Part shown: piece after piece, positions 21,830 through 29,758 of the stretch | Position numbering within the stretch: position 1 is the stretch's first letter | Layout: every line of letters begins with the position of its first letter | Source: an uncultured Ruminococcus sp. | Lineage (GTDB): Bacteria > Bacillota > Clostridia > Monoglobales > Monoglobaceae | Direction of reading: 5' to 3' | Assembly (NCBI GenBank): GCA_902760955.1 | Contig: CACWIG010000012.1 | Location: 1-40,439, forward strand | DNA length: 40,439 bases | Notes under the pieces: generated by a model | The model's database searches: none | Told to the model about the DNA's origin: nothing | Seen by the model: the letters and a program-made list of their open reading frames with translations, nothing else | Program-made: the position numbers and the translations under genes

Positions 21830-23005
21830 TTATCTAAGTGTTTTTACAAAAGCCTCAATGCGATTCAGTGCCTCGTTTATGCTATCGATTGAATACGCAT
21901 ATGAGCAACGGATAAAGCCTTCTCCGCTTTGACCGAAGGCGGTACCAGGAATAACGGCAACCTTTTTCTCACGCAGACAGCGTTCGCAGAAATCGTTTGA
22001 TGTAAGTCCCGTACTTTTTATGCTCGGAAATGCGTAGAACGCACCCTTTGGCTCAAAACATTCAAGGCCCATATCGTTGAAGCCTTGAACAATAACACGT
22101 CTGCGCATATCATATTCATTTTTCATCATTTCTATGTCGTCGTCGCCGTTTCTCAACGCTTCAATAGCCGCATATTGTGCGGTTGTAGGAGCTGACATAA
22201 TGGCAAACTGATGTACTTTTGTCATAGCCTTTATCAAATCAGGGTGGCCACAGGCATATCCCAATCTCCAACCCGTCATAGCGTACGCCTTTGAAAAACC
22301 GCTGACAAGAACTGTTCTCTCATACATATCGGGTATCTGAGCAATCGAGAAGTGTTTTTTGTCGCCGTAAGTGAGCTCTGCATAAATCTCATCAGATAAA
22401 ACAATAATATTTGTTCCGCGTAACACTTCAGCTATTTCACACAAGTCCTCCTCACTCATTATAGCTCCTGTGGGGTTGTTCGGGAAAGGAAGAATAAGAA
22501 CTCTCGTCTTTGGTGTTATTGCGGCTTTTAATTCCTCAGCAGTAAGCTTGAAGTTGTTTTCAGCCTTCGTCACAATAGGAACAGGAACACCGCCTGCAAG
22601 CCGAGTAATCGGACTGTAACACACGAAGCTCGGTTCGGGAATTAAAACTTCATCACCGCTACATATAAGGGAGCGTATGCACAAGTCGATTGCTTCGCTT
22701 CCGCCCACAGTAATCAATAATTGTGTTAACGGGTCGTAATCAAGTGAAAATCTGCGTTTCATATATTTGGAAAGTTCAAAACGCAGTTCCTTTAAACCTG
22801 AATTTGAGGTGTAGTATGTCATACCCTTTTCAAGAGAGTATATACCCTCATCTCTGATATGCCAAGGTGTTACAAAGTCAGGTTCGCCGACACCAAGGGA
22901 TATAGCGTCATCCATCTCGGCAGCAATATCAAAAAATTTGCGTATTCCCGATGGCGGTATATCTCTTACAACAGGGTTTATAAGCCCCTGAATATCTATG
23001 CTCAT
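21830..23005 (-). CDS. Class I/II pyridoxal-phosphate aminotransferase
   Basis: This 391-residue fold-type I aminotransferase has the PLP lysine at Lys239 in SGFSKAYAMTGWRLGY. The PFPNNPTGA segment and a late RCSYA segment (alpha-carboxylate arginine) are also present. It is most like aspartate/aromatic or PatA-type aminotransferases; the amino-acid substrate cannot be read. It overlaps the Lrp/AsnC gene upstream by ATGA (4 bases), so the two form one translation-coupled unit. That suggests an amino-acid-responsive regulator controlling its own metabolic enzyme. Confidence 0.85.
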   Translation of the reverse strand: MSIDIQGLINPVVRDIPPSGIRKFFDIAAEMDDAISLGVGEPDFVTPWHIRDEGIYSLEKGMTYYTSNSGLKELRFELSKYMKRRFSLDYDPLTQLLITVGGSEAIDLCIRSLICSGDEVLIPEPSFVCYSPITRLAGGVPVPIVTKAENNFKLTAEELKAAITPKTRVLILPFPNNPTGAIMSEEDLCEIAEVLRGTNIIVLSDEIYAELTYGDKKHFSIAQIPDMYERTVLVSGFSKAYAMTGWRLGYACGHPDLIKAMTKVHQFAIMSAPTTAQYAAIEALRNGDDDIEMMKNEYDMRRRVIVQGFNDMGLECFEPKGAFYAFPSIKSTGLTSNDFCERCLREKKVAVIPGTAFGQSGEGFIRCSYAYSIDSINEALNRIEAFVKTLR

Positions 23006-23511
23006 AAGGAGATAACCTCTCTTTCGTCTTTGCTTGGCTTACAGCATATTACACCATCATACTTATATCTCTTTAACACAAAGTGTGTCGCTGTGCCAAC
23101 TATTGATTCCATTGGAGCAAGATGCTCCGAAACAAATAGAGAAACCTCTTTAATATTTTTGCCCTCTACTGTGATGCCAAAGTCATAGCTGCCACTCATT
23201 AAATTGATAGCTTTAACCTCAGGAAACTGATAAATTCGCTCTGCTATTCTGTCAAAGCCTTTATTTCTTTGTGGGGTAACCCTAAGCTCAATATAGGCGG
23301 TGACGGTGTTCTGGCTGTATGCCTTATCCCAATTTATTCTCGCTCCGTAGCCGATAATTACGCCGTCCTTTTCAAGCTTATCAATAATGTCCGCGACTTC
23401 TGTCATAGGAATATCAAGCATTGTGGCAATCTCTTCAAGTGATTTTCTGCAATCCTTGTGCAGCAATTCCAAAACCTTTTCAATTTTTTTATCATATGAC
23501 AATTCAGGCAT
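23002..23511 (-). CDS. Lrp/AsnC-family transcriptional regulator
   Basis: This 169-residue protein has an N-terminal winged helix-turn-helix (about 10-65; DIPMTEVADIIDKLEKDGVI) and a C-terminal RAM domain (about 75-150) that binds amino acids. The final ~18 residues (CCKPSKDEREVISL) are Cys/charged. It overlaps the aminotransferase gene by 4 bases and likely senses that enzyme's substrate or product. AGGAGGGG lies before the ATG. A TATAAT-like -10 box occurs about 60 bases upstream but its -35 is poorly spaced. Confidence 0.85.
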   Translation of the reverse strand: MPELSYDKKIEKVLELLHKDCRKSLEEIATMLDIPMTEVADIIDKLEKDGVIIGYGARINWDKAYSQNTVTAYIELRVTPQRNKGFDRIAERIYQFPEVKAINLMSGSYDFGITVEGKNIKEVSLFVSEHLAPMESIVGTATHFVLKRYKYDGVICCKPSKDEREVISL

Positions 23512-23633
23512 TTTTTACCCCTCCTATAGATAATCATAAATTTTAGGTTAAAGATTATAATATCATTTTATACATTCTAAGTCAATATATATTTAAACAT
23601 TGTAAGGTAAATTTAACTAATCAGACAGATACT

Positions 23634-24590
23634 TTATTCGTTAAAAATAAAGATGACATCTGCGTTAAATTGTTTGGCAAGCTCATATCCATTGTCGTTT
23701 CCCAAAACCAAACAGGCGGTGGAAAGACAATCGGCGGTGAGTGCAGAGGAGTGTATTACACTTGCGCTTGCTATACCGTTGTCTGTGGGATAACCGCTGT
23801 TTGTGTCCAATATGTGATGATATTTTTTATTTTCCCATTCAAAATAACGCTGATAAGTTCCTGAGGTAACAACGGCGGAATTATTGGCAGTAATAGTCTT
23901 GGCAACCTCTCCGTTTTGCGAAAACGGCTTTTGAATACCTACAATCCAGCTTTTATCTTTTCGTGATGGGTTTTCTCCGTAGGTCAGAATACTGCCGCCA
24001 AAATCTATTAGGGCGTATTCTATGTCATAGCTTTTTAGTACCTCTAAAACACAATCTTCGGCATAACCCTTTCCACAGCCGCCCAAATCTATCCTGGTGT
24101 TAGTATCTGTTTTTGTGACCGTGTTGTTCTCTTTGTTAATTATAATTTTTTTGTACTCAACAAGTGAAAGGGCAGAATTGATTTCATCATCTGAAGGAGG
24201 TGTGTGTTCGCCTTGATTAAACCCCCATAAATCTTTAAGAGGTGCAATTGTTATGTCAAATGCTCCTTGTGATTTTTCGCATATGTCAAGTGCAGTAGAC
24301 AGAATTGATATGGTGTGAGTGCTGACAGGTACGGCTTGATTTGCCTGTGCATTATTAATCGCCGTCACGTCTGAGGTGTCAGAATAATAGTCAGTAACTT
24401 CAGCAACTTCATATGCCTTGTCAAATGCCACTTTTAAAGCAGTATTTAGAATTTCCTCCTCGGCACCCCCTACACGTATTGTACAAACAGTATCCATTAA
24501 AAACTGTGTGTCCGAAAGTTCGGTGCTTTTATTTGAATTACAACCGCTGAGAAGCGTGAGTATTAAAATTATAAATATTAATTTTTTCAT
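23634..24590 (-). CDS. apbE: ApbE-like FAD:protein FMN transferase lipoprotein
   Basis: This lipoprotein of about 318 residues attaches FMN to threonine of target flavoproteins such as RnfG/RnfD or NqrB/C subunits, outside the membrane. A lipobox LLSGC puts the lipidated cysteine at Cys17. Family motifs are DLGGCGKGYAED, SGTYQRYFE, HHILD near the C-terminal half and ALTADCLSTAC. I used the ATG ending at 24590; a TTG one codon upstream is equally well placed relative to AAAGGA. No target flavoprotein gene is in the window. It stands alone, between the Lrp unit and a divergent MFS gene. Confidence 0.85.
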   Translation of the reverse strand: MKKLIFIILILTLLSGCNSNKSTELSDTQFLMDTVCTIRVGGAEEEILNTALKVAFDKAYEVAEVTDYYSDTSDVTAINNAQANQAVPVSTHTISILSTALDICEKSQGAFDITIAPLKDLWGFNQGEHTPPSDDEINSALSLVEYKKIIINKENNTVTKTDTNTRIDLGGCGKGYAEDCVLEVLKSYDIEYALIDFGGSILTYGENPSRKDKSWIVGIQKPFSQNGEVAKTITANNSAVVTSGTYQRYFEWENKKYHHILDTNSGYPTDNGIASASVIHSSALTADCLSTACLVLGNDNGYELAKQFNADVIFIFNE

Positions 24591-24742
24591 CAAATATTGT
24601 TCCTTTTATTGTTTGAAGTATAGATATATAATAACACTTGTTTATAATAAAATCAAATAATATTTGCATAATAGATGAAAATATGATAAAATACCTTTTG
24701 CGACAAAGAAAATAGCTGACACTTAAGTCAGTTGGGCTTTTC

Positions 24743-24768
24743 GGGACGATGTGGGCATCGGCCCCTAC
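24743..24768 (-). repeat. GTAGGG-headed palindrome, type D
   Basis: Read on the minus strand it is GTAGGGGCCGATGCCCACAT then CGTCCC. It has the same head and length as types A-C but a different stem (GCCGATG/CATCGTC). A GCTGAC-ACTTAA-GTCAG hairpin remnant lies just before it, and it sits in the leader of the MFS gene. Confidence 0.7.
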
Positions 24769-24815
24769 AAGATGTAATGAAGAATGAATATTGCATAATA
24801 TTAAGGAGAAAAATA

Positions 24816-26012
24816 ATGAGTATAAGAGATAACTATTCACACACATTGCGAGCATCTTATATAGCATATATAACACAGGCGATAGCGGTCAACTTTTCAC
24901 CATTGTTGTTTGTGACCTTTAGCAGAGATTATGGGCTGTCGTTAGCAAATATCAGCAGTTTGATATTGTTCACCTTTGTGGTGCAGTTGATAGTAGATAT
25001 TTTGTCGGCAAAATTTATTCCCATAATAGGATACAGAGTATGTGCAGTAACATCACATTTTATTGCTGCATTGGGATTTATATTGCTCGGAGTTTTGCCT
25101 GACATCTGCGGAAGTCCCTTTGTGGGAATAATGATTGCAACATTTTTTTATTCCCTGGGGAGCGGTATGATAGAGGTTATGGTAAGTCCAATTGTAGAGG
25201 CTTGTCCCACACCTAACAAGGAGTCAGCAATGGCGTTTCTGCACTCATTTTACAGTTGGGGTACAGCTTTGGTCATAATTGTTACTACGATTTTCTTTAA
25301 GGTTTTCGGGATAGAAAATTGGCATATAATGGCGTATATATGGGCGCTTATTCCAATATGTAACGGAATTGCGTATATGTATGTGCCGATTAGCACAATA
25401 GAGGAAGAAGAGAGCAAAAGCGGTATAAAAAATCTCTTCAGCCAAAAGGTAATATATGTTATTATCTTGTTGATGATTGCAGCAGGTGCAGCAGAGCTTG
25501 CGGTAAGCCAGTGGGCATCTACCTTTGCGGAGAGAGGCTTAAACGTGTCAAAAGCGGTGGGGGATATAGCAGGTCCTTGTTTGTTTGCGGTAATGATGGG
25601 AACGGGCAGAGTAATATACTCAGCATTAGCGAAGAGAATTAATACATTGTTGTATATGGCGGCATCTGCGGCGGTATGTATAATCTCGTATCTGGTGACG
25701 GCTCTGTGTAACAATCCGATTTTTGCACTTGTAGGCTGTGGATTTGTAGGCTTATCTGTGGGGGTGTTTTGGCCGGGAACATTTAGCTTTGCGGCAAAAA
25801 GATATCCGAGCGGAGGAAGTGCAATGTTTGGTATACTTGCGTTTTCGGGAGATTTAGGCTGCACGCTGGGGCCATCATTGGTAGGCTTTGTGTCAGGAGC
25901 CTTCTCGGACAATATTAAAATAGGGTTGCTTTTCGGGGTTATATCTCCCATAATTCTTTTGGTTGCTTCGCTTGCTGTTAAGTTGTGCGGAAATAAAAAA
26001 TTGACAGACTAA
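24816..26012 (+). CDS. Major facilitator superfamily transporter
   Basis: This 398-residue protein has about twelve hydrophobic segments in two halves separated by a charged loop near residues 185-205 (STIEEEESKSG), the MFS pattern. I see no substrate-specific motif; it resembles the FucP-like or general sugar/drug MFS group. The start at 24816 has AAGGAG 8 bases upstream. A longer in-frame opening to 24732 runs through a palindromic repeat and is rejected. It is monocistronic: a strong terminator follows 7 bases after the stop. Confidence 0.75.
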   Translation: MSIRDNYSHTLRASYIAYITQAIAVNFSPLLFVTFSRDYGLSLANISSLILFTFVVQLIVDILSAKFIPIIGYRVCAVTSHFIAALGFILLGVLPDICGSPFVGIMIATFFYSLGSGMIEVMVSPIVEACPTPNKESAMAFLHSFYSWGTALVIIVTTIFFKVFGIENWHIMAYIWALIPICNGIAYMYVPISTIEEEESKSGIKNLFSQKVIYVIILLMIAAGAAELAVSQWASTFAERGLNVSKAVGDIAGPCLFAVMMGTGRVIYSALAKRINTLLYMAASAAVCIISYLVTALCNNPIFALVGCGFVGLSVGVFWPGTFSFAAKRYPSGGSAMFGILAFSGDLGCTLGPSLVGFVSGAFSDNIKIGLLFGVISPIILLVASLAVKLCGNKKLTD

Positions 26013-26019
26013 TAAAAAC

Positions 26020-26058
26020 GGACGTCAGCATTATTAGCTGACGTCCTGTTTGTTTTTT
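26020..26058. terminator. Bidirectional terminator between MFS gene and gerW
   Basis: A 10-bp stem GGACGTCAGC/GCTGACGTCC with a seven-base loop is followed by TGTTTGTTTTTT on the plus strand and by TTTTTATT on the minus strand. It serves both convergent genes. Confidence 0.88.
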
Positions 26059-26061
26059 GAA

Positions 26062-26517
26062 TTATACTTCGGGGTCTGCAGGCTCTGCGTATTCAGTTGT
26101 TATCTCGACATCTTTTTGCTTTTTGTCTTTTGGTTTAAAGATTTCTGCAACCTTGTCTATTGCATCAGGTGCAAAGTCAATTAATCTGTCATAAATGCTG
26201 TTTTGAGGCGTGACGGAAATCATTCTGATTTTTCCGTTGCCGACTACCAAAAAGGCTTCAGGGGTAAGAGAAATGCCACCACCTGTTGCACCGCCGAACA
26301 TATTTTTGGGGTCGGAGCCGTCTGTGCTTTTTGAATTATACTTTTCAAATTCACTTCCGCCTACGCCAAAACCGATTGCAACCTTTGAAATAGGAATGAT
26401 AACCGAGCCGTCAGGTGACGTTATTGCATCGCCAACGATTGTGTTTACGTCAATCATATCCTTAAGACCTTGCAAAGCTGTGTACATAATTCCTTCAATA
26501 GGGTGTTTATCTGCCAT
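26062..26517 (-). CDS. gerW: GerW (YtfJ)-family sporulation protein
   Basis: This 151-residue soluble protein carries the family core: HPIEGIMYTALQGLKDMIDV, VGDAITSPDGSVIIPISKV, a glycine-rich middle (GGATGGGISL) and PEAFLVV. YtfJ/GerW is made in the forespore of Bacillus and is needed for L-alanine germination; its biochemical role is open. It shares one base with the upstream DUF2953 gene (TAATG), the same pair seen as ytfI-ytfJ in Bacillus. Confidence 0.9.
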   Translation of the reverse strand: MADKHPIEGIMYTALQGLKDMIDVNTIVGDAITSPDGSVIIPISKVAIGFGVGGSEFEKYNSKSTDGSDPKNMFGGATGGGISLTPEAFLVVGNGKIRMISVTPQNSIYDRLIDFAPDAIDKVAEIFKPKDKKQKDVEITTEYAEPADPEV

Positions 26518-27212
26518 TATTTGTCACGTCCTTTTTTAATTTTATTTTTTAAATAGGTAAGGATAGGAGTCCATAGTGTTGTCAGTGCCGCATTGATAAT
26601 ATGTGTTGGCCTTACCTTAATTATACTCTTTATTTCTATGTTAAAACGCTTTCCGTAAAAGTCGGGTGTTATGTCCAATTGAGGAAAAGCTATGTGGAAA
26701 TACATAGCGGCAAGGGGATATATAACTCCCACGAGTCCCCATACAGAGCCGTATATTATTCCTGTATTCGCAGGATTGCCTGTTCCGTAATCCAATTTAA
26801 CTCTGAGTGTAGGAATATGAATTTTAAATCTTGTCTTGCCTAAAAATTTACGTATCAAAGCGAATGTTTCTGAATAAGCATCAGTTAATTCGTTCTTCAC
26901 GTTTTTAACCTCATCAATATTAAAACCTGTTTCGGAATTGTATATTCTGTCCTTAATATTGTTAATTTTTGACTTTATGTCAAAACCTTTTTTTTCGGCG
27001 ATGTTGTTTTCATCTTGTGTTTTTTTGTTTTGTTTCTGCTCAGTATTTTTCTCTTTTGCAAAATCCAAGAAAAGATTTTTTCTGAAAAACAAATGTTTAA
27101 TCTTTACGTCAAGCTGCATATCCTTGTAGTGAACAGTAATTGTGGTAAACGGAAAAACCAGAGCAAATATAATCAATGCAATAATTACTAATACAATTAA
27201 AACATACAGCAT
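26517..27212 (-). CDS. DUF2953 (YtfI-like) membrane protein
   Basis: This 231-residue protein has one N-terminal membrane segment (1-22), a cluster of charged residues (about 50-85) and a second hydrophobic stretch near 150-175. It is followed by a FNIEIKSIIKVRPTHII segment typical of DUF2953. It is the regular partner of the GerW gene and overlaps it by one base. The function is unknown; the pairing implies a sporulation role. Confidence 0.8.
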   Translation of the reverse strand: MLYVLIVLVIIALIIFALVFPFTTITVHYKDMQLDVKIKHLFFRKNLFLDFAKEKNTEQKQNKKTQDENNIAEKKGFDIKSKINNIKDRIYNSETGFNIDEVKNVKNELTDAYSETFALIRKFLGKTRFKIHIPTLRVKLDYGTGNPANTGIIYGSVWGLVGVIYPLAAMYFHIAFPQLDITPDFYGKRFNIEIKSIIKVRPTHIINAALTTLWTPILTYLKNKIKKGRDK

Positions 27213-27247
27213 TGATTAACCCCTCGCTTTAAAGAATTGATATTGCC

Positions 27248-27865
27248 TTATATCTCCTCGGGAGTATCCGAAAGGTCAATATTAGGCATTTTTTCTTGAT
27301 TTAAGTCGGAAACAGCTTCCATTTCAAGTTGTTCGCCCTCCTCGGCAGTTTGACCGAGGGAGTCAAAGTCAGGCAAGTCCTCAAGCTCTGATACGCCGAA
27401 AATACGCAAAAAGTGTTGTGTTGTACCAAACAAAATTGGTCTGCCCGGGGCATCAAGACGTCCCTTTTCCTCAATGAAGTTACGCTCTATCAGGCGATTT
27501 ACTATGTAATCGCAGTTGACACCTCTGATGTGTTCAATTGAGCTTTTGGTAACAGGCTGTTTATATGCGACTATTGCTAAGACCTCCAACGCCGCATTTG
27601 ACAAATTCATCATTTTGGGCGGTTCTGCCAAACGGGAAACATATTCTGAAAACTCACCGCGAGTGCAGAGCTGATAGCTGTCCTCCATACGGATTATGTG
27701 TATGCCTCTGCGTTCATAGCTGTATTCGTCCATCATTTTTTTCAATATTTCACGCAATGATTTTTTGTCAACATCTACGATATCCGCAAGACGTTCAAGT
27801 TCTACAGCATCACCTGCGGCAAATAATACTGCCTCAATGGCTGCCTGAATTTCTCTTATTTCCAT
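27248..27865 (-). CDS. scpB: Segregation and condensation protein B
   Basis: This 205-residue protein is ScpB, the kleisin-associated (Kite) subunit of the SMC-ScpAB condensin. Two winged-helix domains can be seen: residues 1-80 (IEAVLFAAGDAVELERLAD) and about 90-165 (LEVLAIVAYKQPVTKSSIEHIRG, the best conserved block; then GRPILFGTT). An acidic tail ends it. It lies 23 bases downstream of scpA, with AGAGGAAA before the ATG. Confidence 0.92.
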   Translation of the reverse strand: MEIREIQAAIEAVLFAAGDAVELERLADIVDVDKKSLREILKKMMDEYSYERRGIHIIRMEDSYQLCTRGEFSEYVSRLAEPPKMMNLSNAALEVLAIVAYKQPVTKSSIEHIRGVNCDYIVNRLIERNFIEEKGRLDAPGRPILFGTTQHFLRIFGVSELEDLPDFDSLGQTAEEGEQLEMEAVSDLNQEKMPNIDLSDTPEEI

Positions 27866-27888
27866 ATAATTTCCTCTAACTAATGTTT

Positions 27889-28656
27889 TTATTCTTCAAA
27901 CACATCAAGGTCCAAATCGTTGTCGTCATTCCTGTATACCTTAGGGTTTGAGATGTTGCCGTTATCCTCGTATTCAATGCGAATTTTTTTTATTTTAATA
28001 AGTTCAAGAACCGCAAGGAAGGAGGCAACGGCTTCTGCCCTTGTTTTTGTGCCTTTAAAAAGGTCCTTAAACAACATTTTGCTTTTGATTTTCAGCTTGC
28101 TCCATATATTTGAAACACGTGAGCGGATAGATACCTTTTCGTGACCTACGATACCCTCAAAAGAGTGCTTTGGCGGCGGCATTTTACGCTCTAAGCGTTG
28201 ATATGCACGCTTGTATGCCAATATCAGATTTTCGGGTGTAAGCGGTGCTGTGTTTAGCTCTGCAGGAGGCCTCTCGATTGCATCAGGTACCTTAAAGTAC
28301 ATAACTGTTCCGATATTCTGACGTTCCTTAAAGAAGGGTACGGCTTCCTTTATTTTCTTATACTCGGCAAGCCTTTTAACAAGCTCTTCACGAGGATCAA
28401 CTCCATCGTCATCTTGGTCCTCAGGCTTTGGCAGGAGCATCTTGGATTTTATCTGCAACAATGTTGCCGCAAGTACCAAAAATTCACTTGAGATTTCCAA
28501 GTCCATTTCCTTCATCTCAGCCATAACGCTTAGGTATTGGTCGAGAATAATCGAGATAGGAATATCATATATGCTGACTTTATTCTTTCGGATCAGCATC
28601 AAAAGTAAATCTAACGGCCCTTCGAAGCTATCCAATTTAAAATTTAATTGCTCCAT
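27889..28656 (-). CDS. scpA: Segregation and condensation protein A (kleisin)
   Basis: This 255-residue kleisin bridges the SMC heads in chromosome condensation and segregation. The N-terminal block FEGPLDLLLMLIRKNKVSIY and AATLLQIKSKMLLP are family signatures, and the C-terminal winged helix (about 190-245; VASFLAVLELIKIKKI) binds the SMC cap. It lies 10 bases from the preceding M50 protease gene and precedes scpB, so the cluster is one operon. Confidence 0.92.
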   Translation of the reverse strand: MEQLNFKLDSFEGPLDLLLMLIRKNKVSIYDIPISIILDQYLSVMAEMKEMDLEISSEFLVLAATLLQIKSKMLLPKPEDQDDDGVDPREELVKRLAEYKKIKEAVPFFKERQNIGTVMYFKVPDAIERPPAELNTAPLTPENLILAYKRAYQRLERKMPPPKHSFEGIVGHEKVSIRSRVSNIWSKLKIKSKMLFKDLFKGTKTRAEAVASFLAVLELIKIKKIRIEYEDNGNISNPKVYRNDDNDLDLDVFEE

Positions 28657-28666
28657 AATTGTTACC

Positions 28667-29350
28667 TTATATAAACAGATTTATTATCATATCATAAAAA
28701 CTCAAAATCGCAGCTCTGCCGTGACTTAAAAATGTGTTGAAAATCGGTGTGTTGATTAGGATAATTAATATGATAAAACCATATCTTTCGTATTCCATTA
28801 TTTTAAAGTAAATTCTCTCAGGCAACAGTGCATTTAAAATCTTAGAGCCGTCAAGAGGCGGAATGGGAATTAAGTTAAATAATCCCAAACCCAAATTGAT
28901 AATTGCAAGATAGCTGCATATTATATAAGCGACAGTTGCAATATTGAAAGTGACGGAAGTATCAGAACTAAAACTGAGACCGCCCAGGATTACCGTTCCA
29001 ATCTGTGCAATAAATGCAAGTATAAAGTTTGAAAGAGGTCCTGCAAGTGCAGTAAAAGCCATACCTGCCTTGTTATGCTTAAAGTTCCACGGGTTGATAG
29101 GTACGGGCTTTGCCCAACCAAAACCGAAAAGGAATAAGCATATAGCGCCAAAGGGGTCAAGGTGATGGAGCGGATTTACCGAAAGCCTGCCCATAGACTT
29201 GGCTGTTTTGTCGCCTAAGGCATACGCGGCAAGTCCGTGGGACATTTCGTGTACCGAAAGCGAAAGCAGTACACAAAAAGCTATTACTAAAACATATACC
29301 AGCTTTTGACCGATACTCATTCCCGTACTCGATAATATAGATAGAAGCAT
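28667..29350 (-). CDS. Site-2 protease family membrane metalloprotease (M50, YwhC-like)
   Basis: This 227-residue M50 protease has the HEMSH zinc motif at residues 34-38 and PPLDGSKI as the third-ligand motif in a later helix. About six hydrophobic segments are present. It has no PDZ or CBS domain and belongs to the short group, distinct from the SpoIVFB at the left end of the window. It heads the scpA-scpB-DUF2953-gerW cluster, an arrangement common in Clostridia; the substrate is unknown. GGGAGG precedes the ATG. Confidence 0.85.
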   Translation of the reverse strand: MLLSILSSTGMSIGQKLVYVLVIAFCVLLSLSVHEMSHGLAAYALGDKTAKSMGRLSVNPLHHLDPFGAICLFLFGFGWAKPVPINPWNFKHNKAGMAFTALAGPLSNFILAFIAQIGTVILGGLSFSSDTSVTFNIATVAYIICSYLAIINLGLGLFNLIPIPPLDGSKILNALLPERIYFKIMEYERYGFIILIILINTPIFNTFLSHGRAAILSFYDMIINLFI

Positions 29351-29390
29351 AGCAACCTCCCGATATATAAGTTAATAATTAATAATTAAT

Positions 29391-29455
29391 AATGAATAAT
29401 TCAGGATAATTTTCGCTGATTAGCGAAAATTCACAATAATTACCAATTATTCATT
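29391..29455. repeat. Nested palindrome with AATGAATAATT ends
   Basis: The outer arms AATGAATAATT/AATTATTCATT (11 bp, exact) enclose an inner hairpin AATTTTCGCT-GATT-AGCGAAAATT (10 bp, exact). It has the form of a small inverted-repeat element. Confidence 0.75.
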
Positions 29456-29469
29456 CTTCATTACAATTT

Positions 29470-29525
29470 GTAGGGCAGAGGCTTGCTCCTGCCGAATCTG
29501 TAGGGGACGGCGTCCTCGACGTCCC
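29470..29525 (+). repeat. Type B and type C palindromes in tandem
   Basis: Type B is at 29470-29493 (GTAGGGCAGAGGCTTGCTCC then TGCC). Type C at 29500-29525 is identical to 5221 and 17229. Confidence 0.85.
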
Positions 29526-29576
29526 GAAATATGCGAATGATTGTGCGATGGACTATGTGTTGGGGATATAACGTAA

Positions 29577-29657
29577 ATCCAAAATAATTTTAATGATTAA
29601 TTGCCCAACGCCCATACGGTTGCCAAGCCCAACCGTAAAGTAAAAATTATTTTGGAT
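29577..29657. repeat. 80-bp inverted-repeat (MITE-like) element, copy 2
   Basis: It matches 4142-4221 along its length, including ATCCAAAATAATTTTAATGA and the GCCAAGCCCAA loop. The inner stem is CGGTTG/CAACCG where copy 1 has CAGTTG/CAACTG, so both arms changed and pairing was kept. Confidence 0.8.
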
Positions 29658-29684
29658 TCTGCCCCTAATCATTCATTATAATTT

Positions 29685-29740
29685 GTAGGGCAGGGGCTTG
29701 CTCCTGCCGAATTTGTAGGGAACGGCGTTCCCGATATCCC
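29685..29740 (+). repeat. Type B palindrome and a diverged type C
   Basis: Type B is at 29685-29708. The element at 29715-29740 reads GTAGGGAACGGCGTTCCCGA then TATCCC, a diverged type C. Confidence 0.75.
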
Positions 29741-29758
29741 GTTTATGAGAAATCAGTT

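Larger units (their letters stand above)
29351..29758. other. Repeat-rich intergenic block, no gene
   Basis: This 408-bp stretch has no supported gene. It holds a nested palindrome (29391-29455), four GTAGGG-headed palindromes and the second copy of the 80-bp MITE-like element. The protease operon and lysA both point leftward here, so the block may also include the protease operon promoter in its AT-rich right part. Confidence 0.8.

Noticed and set aside
24732..24815. N-terminal extension of the MFS gene
   Set aside because: It reads through a type D palindrome; a good ribosome site sits at the ATG at 24816.
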